From the NCBI GenBank assembly GCA_964036665.1, contig OZ038526.1, positions 14,632,001 to 14,696,000 of the forward strand: 64,000 nucleotides of DNA. Direction: 5' to 3'. Source of the DNA: Gordius sp. MW1. Taxonomy: Eukaryota; Nematomorpha; Gordioida; Gordea; Gordiidae. Positions 35,751 to 49,530 of the stretch are shown here, piece by piece. A program made the translations under genes and the position numbers. Each line of letters begins with the position of its first letter. Position 1 is the stretch's first letter. The notes beneath the pieces were generated by a model. The model did not search any database. It was not told the DNA's origin and worked only from the letters and a program-made list of their open reading frames with translations.

Positions 35751-37800
35751 CCTATTATCCTCGATTGATTTCCGAAAAGAGGTTTTAAGCTGCGAGAACT
35801 ATCATTTTGACAAAAGACAACCTTTTATTGTTGCGATTAGTTTGTTGTATCGCAACGTGAGTGCTTAATTTTAGAAAACTGCTCCATGCGATCATGATTT
35901 CAAAGTAATAGTTTTTAGATTCTGATAAATTTTTACTTAAGATCATAGAAACCAAATCTGAAAACGACAACTTTCCTCGGATGAATACGGTTCAAAGAAA
36001 AATATGTGAAAAATTTTGAGGCAAAAATATTTATTTTTTTCGATTCTATGTGAAAGAGCATGAAAAAATATATAAAAGTAAGCCAATTTGAGACCCTATT
36101 ATCCTTGATTGATTTCCGAAAAGAGGTTTTAAGCTGCGAGAACTATCATTTTGTCAAAAGACAACGTTTTATTGTTGCGATTAGTTTGTTGTATCGCAAC
36201 GTGAGTGCTTAATTTTTGAAAACTGCTCTATGCGATCATGATTTCAAAGTGATAGTTTTTAGAATCTGATAAATTTTACTTGGGATCATAGAAACCACGT
36301 CTTAAAACGACAACTTTCATCGGATGAATGCGGTTCAAAGAAAAATATGTGAAAAATTTTGAGGTAAAAATATTTCTTTTTTTCGATTCTATGTGAAAGA
36401 GCATGAAAAAATATATAAAAGTAAGCCATTTTGAGAATTAAATTATCCTCGATTGACTTCCGAAAAGAGGTTTTAAGCTGCGAGAACTATCATTTTGACA
36501 AAAGACAACGTTTTATTGTTGCGATTAGTTTGTTGTATCGCAACGTGAGTGCTTAATTTTTGAAAACTGCTCTATGCGATCATGATTTCAAAGTAATAGT
36601 TTTTGGATTCTGATAAATTTTTACTTGGGCTCATAGAAACCACGTCTGAAAACGACAACTTTCATCGGATGAATACGGTTCAATGAAAAATATGTGAAAA
36701 ATTTTGAGGTAAAAATATTTTTTTTTTCGATTCTATGTGAAAGAGCATGAAAAAATATATAAAAGTAAGCCAATTTGAGAATCCTATTATCCTCGATTGA
36801 TTTCCGAAAAGAGGTTTTAAGCTGCGAGAACTATCATTTTGACAAAAGACAACCTTTTATTGTTGCGATTAGTTTGTTGTATCGCAACGTGAGTGCTTAA
36901 TTTTAGAAAACTGCTCCATGCGATCATGATTTCAAAGTAATAGTTTTTAGATTCTGATAAATTTTTACTTAAGATCATAGAAACCAAATCTGAAAACGAC
37001 AACTTTCCTCGGATGAATACGGTTCAAAGAAAAATATGTGAAAAATTTTGAGGCAAAAATATTTATTTTTTTCGATTCTATGTGAAAGAGCATGAAAAAA
37101 TATATAAAAGTAAGCCAATTTGAGACCCTATTATCCTTGATTGATTTCCGAAAAGAGGTTTTAAGCTGCGAGAACTATCATTTTGTCAAAAGACAACGTT
37201 TTATTGTTGCGATTAGTTTGTTGTATCGCAACGTGAGTGCTTAATTTTTGAAAACTGCTCTATGCGATCATGATTTCAAAGTAATAGTTTTTAGACTCTG
37301 ATAAATTTTACTTGGGATCATAGAAACCACGTCTTAAAACGACAACTTTCATCGGATGAATGCGGTTCAAAGAAAAATATGTGAAAAATTTTGAGGTAAA
37401 AATATTTCTTTTTTTCGATTCTATGTGAAAGAGCATGAAAAAATATATAAAAGTAAGCCATTTTGAGAATTAAATTATCCTCGATTGACTTCCGAAAAGA
37501 GGTTTTAAGCTGCGAGAACTATCATTTTGACAAAAGACAACGTTTTATTGTTGCGATTAGTTTGTTGTATCGCAACGTGAGTGCTTAATTTTTGAAAACT
37601 GCTCTATGCGATCATGATTTCAAAGTAATAGTTTTTGGATTCTGATAAATTTTTACTTGGGCTCATAGAAACCACGTCTGAAAACGACAACTTTCATCGG
37701 ATGAATGCGGTTCAAAGAAAAATATGTGAAAAATTTTGAGGTAAAAATATTTATTTTTTTCGATTCTATGTGAAAGAGCATGAAAAAATATATAAAAGTA
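35751..37800 (+). repeat. Trimer repeat of 1,032 bp, two copies
   Basis: AGAACTGCTCCATG-type units with ACTTAAGATC and ACCAAATCTG, then GAGACCCTATTATCC with TTTGTCAAAAG, then GAGAATTAAATTATCC with TTTTTGGATTC and GGGCTCATAG, occur in this order twice. The identical 61-codon chance frames at 35,785-35,970 and 36,817-37,002 (minus strand) show the 1,032-bp offset. It equals three full units minus 3 bp of shared small deletions. Confidence 0.87.
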
Positions 37801-39350
37801 AGCCATTTTGAGAATTAAATTATCCTCGATTGACTTCCGAAAAGAGGTTTTAAGCTGCGAGAACTATCATTTTGACAAAAGACAACGTTTTATTGTTGCG
37901 ATTAGTTTGTTGTATCGCAACGTGAGTGCTTAATTTTTGAAAACTGCTCTATGCGATCATGATTTCAAAGTAATAGTTTTTAGATTCTGATAAATTTTTA
38001 CTTGGGATCATATAAACCACGTCTGAAAACGACAACTTTCATCGGATGAATACGGTTCAAAGAAAAATATGTGAAAAATTTTGAGGTAAAAATATTTATT
38101 TTTTTCGATTCTATGTGAAAGAGCATAAAAAAATATATAAAAGTAAGCCATTTTGAGAATCCTATTATCCTCGATTGACTTCCGAAAAGAGGTTTTAAGC
38201 TGCGAGAACTATCATTTTGACAAAAGACAACGTTTTATTGTTGCGATTAGTTTGTTGTATCGCAACGTGAGTGCTTAATTTTTGAAAACTGCTCTATGCG
38301 ATCATGATTTCAAAGTAATAGTTTTTAGATTCTGATAAATTTTTACTTGGGATCATATAAACCACGTCTGAAAACGACAACTTTCATCGGATGAATACGG
38401 TTCAAAGAAAAATATGTGAAAAATTTTGAGGTAAAAATATTTATTTTTTTCGATTCTATGTGAAAGAGCATAAAAAAATATATAAAAGTAAGCCATTTTG
38501 AGATTCCTATTATCCTCGATTGACTTCCGAAAAGAGGTTTTAAGCTGCGAGAACTATCATTTTGACAAAAGACAATGTATGATTGTTGCGATTAGTTTGT
38601 TGTATCGCAACGTGAGTGCTTAATTTTTGAAAACTGCTCCATGCGATCATGATTTCAAAGTAATAGTTTTTAGATTCTGATAAATTTTTACTTGGGATCA
38701 TAGAAACCACGTCTGAAAACGACAACTTTCATCGGATGAATACGGTTCCAATAAAAATATGTGAAAAATTTTGAGGTAAAAATATTTATTTTTTTCGATT
38801 CTATGTGAAAGAGCATGAAAAAATATATAAAAGTAAGCCATTTTGAGAATTAAATTATCCTCGATTGACTTCCGAAAAGAGGTTTTAAGCTGCGAGAACT
38901 ATCATTTTGACAAAAGACAACGTTTTATTGTTGCGATTAGTTTGTTGTATCGCAACGTGAGTGCTTAATTTTTAAAAACTGCTATATGCGATCATGATTT
39001 CAAAGTAATAGTTTTTAGATTCTGATAAATTTTTACTTATGATCATAGAAACCACGTCTGAAAACGACAACTTTCATCGGATGAATACGGTTCAAAGAAA
39101 AATATGTGAAAAATTTTGAGGTAAAAATATTTATTTTTTTCGATTCTATGTGAAAGAGCATGAAAAAATATATAAAAGTAAGCCAATTTGAGAATCCTAT
39201 TATCCTCGATTGACTTCCGAAAAGAGGTTTTAAGCTGCGAGAACTATCATTTTGACAAAAGACAACCTTTTATTGTTGCGATTAGTTTGTTGTATCGCAA
39301 CGTGAGTGCTTAATTTTTGAAAACTGCTCTATGCGATCATGATTTCAAAG
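37801..39350 (+). repeat. Monomers with a recent single-unit duplication
   Basis: Two neighbouring units with GGGATCATATAAACC (from 38,006 and 38,351) and AGCATAAAAAAATAT are nearly identical and exactly 345 bp apart. The next unit has GACAATGTATGATTG (near 38,572), a marker seen again only at 48,731 and 49,415. Confidence 0.78.
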
Positions 39351-41790
39351 TAATAGTTTTTAGATTCTGATAAATTTTTACTTGGGCTCATAGAAACCAC
39401 GTCTGAAAACGACAACTTTCATCGGATGAATACGGTTCAATGAAAAATATGTGAAAAATTTTGAGGTAAAAATATTTATTTTTTTCGATTCTATGTGAAA
39501 GAGCATGAAAAAATATATAAAAGTAAGCCAATTTGAGAATCCTATTATCCTTGATTGATTTCCGAAAAGAGGTTTTAAGCTGCGAGAACTATCATTTTGA
39601 CAAAAGACAACGTTTTATTGTTGCGATTAGTTTGTTGTATCGCAACGTGAGTGCTTAATTTTTGAAAACTGCTCTATGCGATCATGATTTTAAAGTAATA
39701 GTTTTTAGATTCTGATAAATTTTGACTTGGGATTATAGAAACCACGTCTTAAAACGACAACTTTCATCGGATGAATGCGGTTCAAAGAAAAATATGTGAA
39801 AAATTTTGAGGTAAAAATATTTATTTTTTTCGATTCTATGTGAAAGAGCATGAAAAAATATATAAAAGTAAGCCAATTTGAGAATCCTATTATCCTCGAT
39901 TGACTTCCGAAAAGAGGTTTTAAGCTGCGAGAACTATCATTCTGACAAAAGACAACCTTTTATTGTTGCGATTAGTTTGTTGTATCGCAACGTGAGTGCT
40001 TAATTTTTGAAAACTGCTCTATGCGATCATGATTTCAAAGTAATAGTTTTTAGATTCTGATAAATTTTTACTTGGGCTCATAGAAACCACGTCTGAAAAC
40101 GACAACTTTCATCGGATGAATACGGTTCAATGAAAAATATGTGAAAAATTTTGAGGTAAAAATATTTATTTTTTTCGATTCTATGTGAAAGAGCATGAAA
40201 AAATATATAAAAGTAAGCCAATTTGAGAATCCTATTATCCTCGATTGATTTCCGAAAAGAGGTTTTAAGCTGCGAGAACTATCATTTTGACAAAAGACAA
40301 CGTTTTATTGTTGCGATTAGTTTGTTGTATCGCAACGTGCTTAATTTTTGAAAACTGCTCTATGCGATCATGATTTCAAAGTAATAGTTTTTAGATTCTG
40401 ATAAATTTTTACTTGGGATTATAGAAACCACGTCTTAAAACGACAACTGTCATCGAATGAATGCGGTTCAAAGAAAAATATGTGAAAAATTTTGAGGTAA
40501 AAATATTTATTTTTTTCGATTCTATGTGAAGAGCATGAAAAAATATATAAAAGTAAGCCAATTTGAGAATCATATTATCCTCGATTGATTTCCGAAAAGA
40601 GGTTTTAAGCTGCGAGAACTATCATTTTGACAAAAGACAACCTTTTATTGTTGCGATTAGTTTGTTGTATCGCAACGTGAGTGCTTAATTTTAGAAAACT
40701 GCTCTATGCGATCATGATTTCAAAGTAATAGTTTTTAGATTCTGATAAATTTTTACTTAAGATCATAGAAACCAAATCTGAAAACGACAACTTTCCTCGG
40801 ATGAATACGGTTCAAAGAAAAATATGTGAAAAATTTTGAGGAAAAAATATTAATTTTTTTCGATTCTATGTGAAAGAGCATGAAAAAATATATAAAAGTA
40901 AGCCAATTTGAGAATCCTATTATTCTTGATTGATTTCCGAAAAGAGGTTTTAAGCTGCGAGAACTATCATTTTGACAAAAGACAACGTTTTATTGTTGCG
41001 ATTAGTTTGTTGTATCGCAACGTGAGTGCTTAATTTTTGAAAACTGCTTTAGGCGATCATGATTTCAAAGTAATAGTTTTTAGATTCTGATAAATTTTAC
41101 TTGGGATCATAGAAACCACGTCTTAAAACGACAACTTTCATCGGATGAATGCGGTTCAAAGAAAAATATGTGAAAAATTTTGAGGTAAAAATATTTATTT
41201 TTTTCGATTCTATGTGAAAGAGCATGAAAAAATATATAAAAGTAAGCCATTTTAAGAATTAAATTATCCTCGATTGACTTCCGAAAAGAGGTTTTAAGCT
41301 GCGAGAACTATCATTTTGACAAAAGACAACGTTTTATTGTTGCGATTAGTTTGTTGTATCGCAACGTGAGTGCTTAATTTTTGAAAACTGCTCTATGCGA
41401 TCATGATTTCAAAGTAATAGTTTTTGGATTCTGATAAATTTTTACTTGGGCTCATAGAAACCACGTCTGAAAACGACAACTTTCATCGGATGAATACGGT
41501 TCAAAGAAAAATATGTGAAAAATTTTAAGGTAAAAATATTTTTTTTTTTTTGATTCTATGTGAAAGAGCATGAAAAAATATATAAAAGTAAGCCAATTTG
41601 AGAATTCTATTATCCTCGATTGACTTCCGAAAAGAGGTTTTAAGCTGCGAGAACTATCATTTTGACAAAAGACAACCTTTTATTGTTGCGATTAGTTTGT
41701 TGTATCGCATCGTGAGTGCTTAATTTTTGAAAACTGCTCTATGCGATCATGATTTCAAAGTAATAGTTTTTAGATTCTGATAAATTTTTA
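39351..41790 (+). repeat. Seven-unit haplotype block, copy R1 (duplicated 3,959 bp downstream)
   Basis: The right part holds GCAACGTGCTTAA with a 4-bp loss (40336), GTGAAGAGCATG with one base lost, ACTTAAGATC with ACCAAATCTG, GAGGAAAAAATATTAATT, ATTATTCTTGATTG, CTGCTTTAGGCG (41048), GAATTAAATT, and GAATTCTATT with GCATCGTG. All recur 3,959 bp later from about 44.0 kb. The left part (39.35-40.0 kb) is dimer-patterned as at 25-27 kb. Confidence 0.85.
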
Positions 41791-44700
41791 CTTGGGATCA
41801 TAGAAACCACGAGAGGTTTTAAGCTGGGAGAACTATCATCTTGACAAAAGACAACGTCTTATTGTTGCGATTAGTTTGTTGTATCGCAACGTGAGTGCTT
41901 AATTTTTGAAAACTGCTCTAAGCGATCATGATTTCAAAGAAAAATAGTTTTTAGATTCTGATAAATTTTTACTTGGGATCATATAAACCACGTCTGAAAA
42001 CGACAACTTTCATCGGATGAATACGGTTCAAAGAAAAATATGTGAAAAATTTTGAGGTAAAAATATTTATTTTTTTCAATTCTATGTGAAAGAGCATAAA
42101 AAAATATATAAAAGTAAGCCATTTTTACAATCCTATTATCCTTGATTGACTTCCGAAAAGAGGTTTTAAGCTGCGAGAACTATCATTTTGACAAAAGACA
42201 ACGTTTTATTGTTGCGATTAGTTTGTTGTATCGCAACGTGAGTGCTTAATTTTTGAAAACTGCTCTATGCGATCATGATTTCAAAGTAATAGTTTTTAGA
42301 TTCTGATAAATTTTTACTTGGGATCATATAAACCACGTCTGAAAACGACAACTTTCATCGGATGAATACGGTTCAAAGAAAAATATGTGAAAAATTTTGA
42401 GGTAAAAATATTTATTTTTTTCAATTCTATGTGAAAGAGCATAAAAAAATATATAAAAGTAAGCCATTTTTACAATCCTATTATCCTTGATTGACTTCCG
42501 AAAAGAGGTTTTAAGCTGCGAGAACTATCATTTTGACAAAAGACAACGTTTTATTGTTGCGATTAGTTTGTTGTATCGCAACGTGAGTGCTTAATTTTTG
42601 AAAACTGCTCTATGCGATCATGATTTCAAAGTAATAGTTTTTAGATTCTGATAAATTTTACTTGGGATCATAGAAACCACGTCTTAAAACGACAACTTTC
42701 ATCGGATGAATACGGTTCAAAGTATGTGAAAAATTTTGAGGTAAAAATATTTATTTTTTTCGATTCTATGTGAAAGAGCATGAAAAAATATATAAAAGTA
42801 AGCCATTTTGAGAATCCTATTATCCTCGATTGACTTCCGAAAAGAGGTTTTAAGCTGCGAGAACTATCATTTTGACAAAAGACAACGTTTTATTGTTGCG
42901 AGTAGTTTGTTGTATCGCAACGTGAGTGCTTAATTTTTGAAAACTGCTCTATGCGATCATGATTTCAAAGTAATAGTTTTTAGATTCTGATAAATTTTTA
43001 CTTGGGATCATATAAACCACGTCTGAAAACGACAACTTTCATCGGATGAATACGGTTCAAAGAAAAATATGTGAAAAATTTTGAGGTAAAAATATTTATT
43101 TTTTTCAATTCTATGTGAAAGAGCATAAAAAAATATATAAAAGTAAGCCATTTTTACAATCCTATTATCCTTGATTGACTTCCGAAAAGAGGTTTTAAGC
43201 TGCGAGAACTATCATTTTGACAAAAGACAACGTTTTATTGTTGCGATTAGTTTGTTGTATCGCAACGTGAGTGCTTAATTTTTGAAAACTGCTCTATGCG
43301 ATCATGATTTCAAAGTAATAGTTTTTAGATTCTGATAAATTTTACTTGGGATCATAGAAACCACGTCTTAAAACGACAACTTTCATCGGATGAATACGGT
43401 TCAAAGTATGTGAAAAATTTTGAGGTAAAAATATTTATTTTTTTCGATTCTATGTGAAAGAGCATGAAAAAATATATAAAAGTAAGCCATTTTGAGAATC
43501 CTATTATCCTCGATTGACTTCCGAAAAGAGGTTTTAAGCTGCGAGAACTATCATTTTGACAAAAGACAACGTTTTATTGTTGCGAGTAGTTTGTTGTATC
43601 GCAACGTGAGTGCTTAATTTTTGAAAACTGCTCTATGCGATCATGATTTCAAAGTAATAGTTTTTAGATTCTGATAAATTTTTACTTGGGCTCATAGAAA
43701 CCACGTCTGAAAACGACAACTTTCATCGGATGAATACGGTTCAAAGAAAAATATGTGAAAAATTTTGAGGTAAAAATATTTATTTTTTTCGATTCTATGT
43801 GAAAGAGCATGAAAAAATATATAAAAGTAAGCCATTTTGAGAATTAAATTATCCTCGATTGACTTCCGAAAAGAGGTTTTAAGCTGCGAGAACTATCATT
43901 TTGACAAAAGACAACGTTTTATTGTTGCGAGTAGTTTGTTGTATCGCAACGTGAGTGCTTAATTTTTGAAAACTGCTCTATGCGATCATGATTTCAAAGT
44001 AATAGTTTTTAGATTCTGATAAATTTTTACTTGGGCTCATAGAAACCACGTCTGAAAACGACAACTTTCATCGGATGAATACGGTTCAATGAAAAATATG
44101 TGAAAAATTTTGAGGTAAAAATATTTATTTTTTTCGATTCTATGTGAAAGAGCATGAAAAAATATATAAAAGTAAGCCAATTTGAGAATCCTATTATCCT
44201 CGATTGATTTCCGAAAAGAGGTTTTAAGCTGCGAGAACTATCATTTTGACAAAAGACAACGTTTTATTGTTGCGATTAGTTTGTTGTATCGCAACGTGCT
44301 TAATTTTTGAAAACTGCTCTATGCGATCATGATTTCAAAGTAATAGTTTTTAGATTCTGATAAATTTTTACTTGGGATTATAGAAACCACGTCTTAAAAC
44401 GACAACTTTCATCGAATGAATGCGGTTCAAAGAAAAATATGTGAAAAATTTTGAGGTAAAAATATTTATTTTTTTCGATTCTATGTGAAGAGCATGAAAA
44501 AATATATAAAAGTAAGCCAATTTGAGAATCCTATTATCCTCGATTGATTTCCGAAAAGAGGTTTTAAGCTGCGAGAACTATCATTTTGACAAAAGACAAC
44601 CTTTTATTGTTGCGATTAGTTTGTTGTATCGCAACGTGAGTGCTTAATTTTAGAAAACTGCTCTATGCGATCATGATTTCAAAGTAATAGTTTTTAGATT

Positions 44701-47700
44701 CTGATAAATTTTTACTTAAGATCATAGAAACCAAATCTGAAAACGACAACTTTCCTCGGATGAATACGGTTCAAAGAAAAATATGTGAAAAATTTTGAGG
44801 AAAAAATATTAATTTTTTTCGATTCTATGTGAAAGAGCATGAAAAAATATATAAAAGTAAGCCAATTTGAGAATCCTATTATTCTTGATTGATTTCCGAA
44901 AAGAGGTTTTAAGCTGCGAGAACTATCATTTTGACAAAAGACAACGTTTTATTGTTGCGATTAGTTTGTTGTATCGCAACGTGAGTGCTTAATTTTTGAA
45001 AACTGCTTTAGGCGATCATGATTTCAAAGTAATAGTTTTTAGATTCTGATAAATTTTACTTGGGATCATAGAAACCACGTCTTAAAACGACAACTTTCAT
45101 CGGATGAATGCGGTTCAAAGAAAAATATGTGAAAAATTTTGAGGTAAAAATATTTATTTTTTTCGATTCTATGTGAAAGAGCATGAAAAAATATATAAAA
45201 GTAAGCCATTTTGAGAATTAAATTATCCTCGATTGACTTCCGAAAAGAGGTTTTAAGCTGCGAGAACTATCATTTTGACAAAAGACAACGTTTTATTGTT
45301 GCGATTAGTTTGTTGTATCGCAACGTGAGTGCTTAATTTTTGAAAACTGCTCTATGCGATCATGATTTCAAAGTAATAGTTTTTGGATTCTGATAAATTT
45401 TTACTTGGGCTCATAGAAACCACGTCTGAAAACGACAACTTTCATCGGATGAATACGGTTCAAAGAAAAATATGTGAAAAATTTTAAGGTAAAAATATTT
45501 ATTTTTTTTTGATTCTATGTGAAAGAGCATGAAAAAATATATAAAAGTAAGCCAATTTGAGAATTCTATTATCCTCGATTGACTTCCGAAAAGAGGTTTT
45601 AATCTGCGAGAACTATCATTTTGACAAAAGACAACCTTTTATTGTTGCGATTAGTTTGTTGTATCGCATCGTGAGTGCTTAATTTTTGAAAACTGCTCTA
45701 TGCGATCATGATTTCAAAGTAATAGTTTTTAGATTCTGATAAATTTTTACTTGGGATCATAGAAACCACGAGAGGTTTTAAGCTGGGAGAACTATCATTT
45801 TGACAAAAGACAACGTCTTATTGTTGCGATTAGTTTGTTGTATCGCAACGTGAGTGCTTAATTTTTGAAAACTGCTCTAAGCGATCATGATTTCAAAGTA
45901 ATAGTTTTTAGATTCTGATAAATTTTTACTTGGGATCATATAAACCACGTCTGAAAACGACAACTTTCATCGGATGAATACGGTTCAAAGAAAAATATGT
46001 GAAAAATTTTGAGGTAAAAATATTTATTTTTTTCGATTCTATGTGAAAGAGCATAAAAAAATATATAAAAGTAAGCCATTTTTACAATCCTATTATCCTT
46101 GATTGACTTCCGAAAAGAGGTTTTAAGCTGCGAGAACTATCATTTTGACAAAAGACAACGTTTTATTGTTGCGATTAGTTTGTTGTATCGCAACGTGAGT
46201 GCTTAATTTTTGAAAACTGCTCTATGCGATCATGATTTCAAAGTAATAGTTTTTAGATTCTGATAAATTTTACTTGGGATCATAGAAACCACGTCTTAAA
46301 ACGACAACTTTCATCGGATGAATACGGTTCAAAGTATGTGAAAAATTTTGAGGTAAAATATTTATTTTTTTCGATTCTATGTGAAAGAGCATAAAAAAAT
46401 ATATAAAAGTAAGCCATTTTGAGAATCCTATTATCCTCGATTGACTTCCGAAAAGAGGTTTTAAGCTGCGAGAACTATCATTTTGACAAAAGACAACGTT
46501 TTATTGTTGCGATTAGTTTGTTGTATCGCAACGTGAGTGCTTAATTTTGAAAACTGCTCCATGCGATCATGAATTCAAAGTAATAGTTTTTAGATTCTGA
46601 TAAATTTTTACTTGGGATCATAGAAACCACGTCTGAAAACGACAACTTTCATCGGATGAATACGGTTCAAAGAAAAATATGTGAAAAATTTTGAGGTAAA
46701 AATATTTATTTTTTTCGATTCTATGTGAAAGAGCATGAAAAAATATATAAAAGTAAGCCATTTTGAGAATTAAATTATCCTCGATTGACTTCCGAAAAGA
46801 GGTTTTAAGCTGCGAGAACTATCATTTTGACAAAAGACAACGTTTTATTGTTGCGAGTAGTTTGTTGTATCGCAACGTGAGTGCTTAATTTTTGAAAACT
46901 GCTCTATGCGATCATGATTTCAAAGTAATAGTTTTTAGATTCTGATAAATTTTTACTTGGGCTCATAGAAACCACGTCTGAAAACGACAACTTTCATCGG
47001 ATGAATACGGTTCAAAGAAAAATATGTGAAAAATTTTAAGGTAAAAATATTTATTTTTTTTGATTCTATGTGAAAGAGCATGAAAAAATATATAAAAGTA
47101 AGCCAATTTGAGAATTCTATTATCCTCGATTGACTTCCGAAAAGAGGTTTTAAGCTGCGAGAACTATCATTTTGACAAAAGACAACCTTTTATTGTTGCG
47201 ATTAGTTTGTTGTATCGCATCGTGAGTGCTTAATTTTTGAAAACTGCTCTATGCGATCATGATTTCAAAGTAATAGTTTTTAGATTCTGATAAATTTTTA
47301 CTTGGGATCATAGAAACCACGAGAGGTTTTAAGCTGGGAGAACTATCATTTTGACAAAAGACAACGTCTTATTGTTGCGATTAGTTTGTTGTATCGCAAC
47401 GTGAGTGCTTAATTTTTGAAAACTGCTCTATGCGATCATGATTTCAAAGTAATAGTTTTTAGATTCTGATAAATTTTTACTTGGGATCATATAAACCACG
47501 TCTGAAAACGACAACTTTCATCGGATGAATACGGTTCAAAGAAAAATATGTGAAAAATTTTGAGGTAAAAATATTTATTTTTTTCGATTCTATGTGAAAG
47601 AGCATAAAAAAATATATAAAAGTAAGCCATTTTTACAATCCATCCTTGATTGACTTCCGAAAAGAGGTTTTAAGCTGCGAGAACTATCATTTTGACAAAA

Positions 47701-48640
47701 GACAACGTTTTATTGTTGCGATTAGTTTGTTGTATCGCAACGTGAGTGCTTAATTTTTGAAAACTGCTCTATGCGATCATGATTTCAAAGTAATAGTTTT
47801 TAGATTCTGATAAATTTTACTTGGGATCATAGAAACCACGTCTTAAAACGACAACTTTCATCGGATGAATACGGTTCAAAGTATGTGAAAAATTTTGAGG
47901 TAAAAATATTTATTTTTTTCGATTCTATGTGAAAGAGCATAAAAAAATATATAAAAGTAAGCCATTTTGAGAATCCTATTATCCTCGATTGACTTCCGAA
48001 AAGAGGTTTTAAGCTGCGAGAACTATCATTTTGACAAAAGACAACGTTTTATTGTTGCGATTAGTTTGTTGTATCGCAACGTGAGTGCTTAATTTTTGAA
48101 AACTGCTCTATGCGATCATGATTTCAAGTAATAGTTTTTAGATTCTGATAAATTTTTACTTGGGATCATAGAAACCACGTCTGAAAACGACAACTTTCAT
48201 CGGATGAATACGGCTCAAAGAAAAATATGTGAAAAATTTTGAGGCAAAAATATTTATTTTTTTCGATTCTATGTGAAAGAGCATGAAAAAATATATAAAA
48301 GTAAGTCAATTTGAGAATCCTATTATCCTCGATTGACTTCCGAAAAGAGGTTTTAAGCTGCGAGAACTATCATTTTGACAAAAGACAACGTTTTATTGTT
48401 GCGATTAGTTTGTTGTATCGCAACGTGAGTGCTTAATTTTTGAAAACTTCTCTATGCGATCATGATTTCAAAGTAATAGTTTTTAGATTCTGATAAATTT
48501 TTACTTGGGATCATAGAAACCACGTCTGAAAACGACAACTTTCATCGGATGAATACGGTTCAAAGAAAAATATGTGAAAAATTTTGAGGTAAAAATATTT
48601 ATTTTTTTCGATTCTATGTGAAAGAGCATAAAAAAATATA
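41791..48640 (+). repeat. Block of about 7 kb, copy P1
   Basis: It runs from the short unit at 41812 through TTTCAAAGAAAAATAG (41936), two 684-bp dimers carrying AAAGTATGTG (42719, 43403), copy R2 of the seven-unit haplotype (GCAACGTGCTT at 44295, TTTAGGCG at 45007), two 1,551-bp composites (short units 45771, 47322) and TTTCAAGTAATAG (48121). The same series reappears from about 49,530. Confidence 0.9.
45370..48300 (+). repeat. Composite repeat of about 1,551 bp, two copies inside P1
   Basis: Each copy has TTTTAAGG, GAATTCTATT with GCATCGTG (45666, 47217), a short unit with ACGTCTTATTG (45771, 47322), ATATAAACC, CCATTTTTACAATCC, and AAATTTTACTT with AAAGTATGTG (46331, 47878). The offset drops from 1,551 to 1,547 because copy two lost 4 bp (ACAATCCATCC near 47,640). 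The unit fits four full plus one short unit minus about 8 bp. The pair is repeated in P2 (54543, 56094). Confidence 0.87.
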
Positions 48641-49530
48641 TAAAAGTAAGCCATTTTGAGAATCCTATTATCTTCGATTGACTTCCGAAAAGAGGTTTTA
48701 AGCTGCGAGAACTATCATTTTGACAAAAGACAATGTATGATTGTTGCGATTAGTTTGTTGTATCGCAACGTGAGTGCTTAATTTTTGAAAACTGCTCTAT
48801 GCGATCATGATTTCAAAGTAATAGTTTTTAGATTCTGATAAATTTTTACTTGGGATCATATAAACCACGTCTGAAAACGACAACTTTCATCGGATGAATA
48901 CGGTTCAAAGAAAAATATGTGAAAAATTTTGAGGTAAAAATATTTATTTTTTTCAATTCTATGTGAAAGAGCATAAAAAAATATATAAAAGTAAGCCATT
49001 TTTACAATCCTATTATCCTTGATTGACTTCCGAAAAGAGGTTTTAAGCTGCGAGAACTATCATTTTGACAAAAGACAACGTTTTATTGTTGCGATTAGTT
49101 TGTTGTATCGCAACGTGAGTGCTTAATTTTTGAAAACTGCTCTATGCGATCATGATTTCAAAGTAATAGTTTTTAGATTCTGATAAATTTTACTTGGGAT
49201 CATAGAAACCACGTCTTAAAACGACAACTTTCATCGGATGAATACGGTTCAAAGTATGTGAAAAATTTTGAGGTAAAAATATTTATTTTTTTCGATTCTA
49301 TGTGAAAGAGCATAAAAAAATATATAAAAGTAAGCCATTTTGAGAATCCTATTATCTTCGATTGACTTCCGAAAAGAGGTTTTAAGCTGCGAGAACTATC
49401 ATTTTGACAAAAGACAATGTATGATTGTTGCGATTAGTTTGTTGTATCGCAACGTGAGTGCTTAATTTTTGAAAACTGCTCTATGCGATCATGATTTCAA
49501 AGTAATAGTTTTTAGATTCTGATAAATTTT
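48641..49530 (+). repeat. Linker between P1 and P2: 684-bp dimer with GACAATGTATG
   Basis: CAATGTATG at 48731 and 49415 is 684 bp apart, with CCATTTTTACAATCC and AAAGTATGTG between. This dimer has no counterpart at the matching place after P2, where a 689-bp dimer is amplified instead. Confidence 0.8.
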
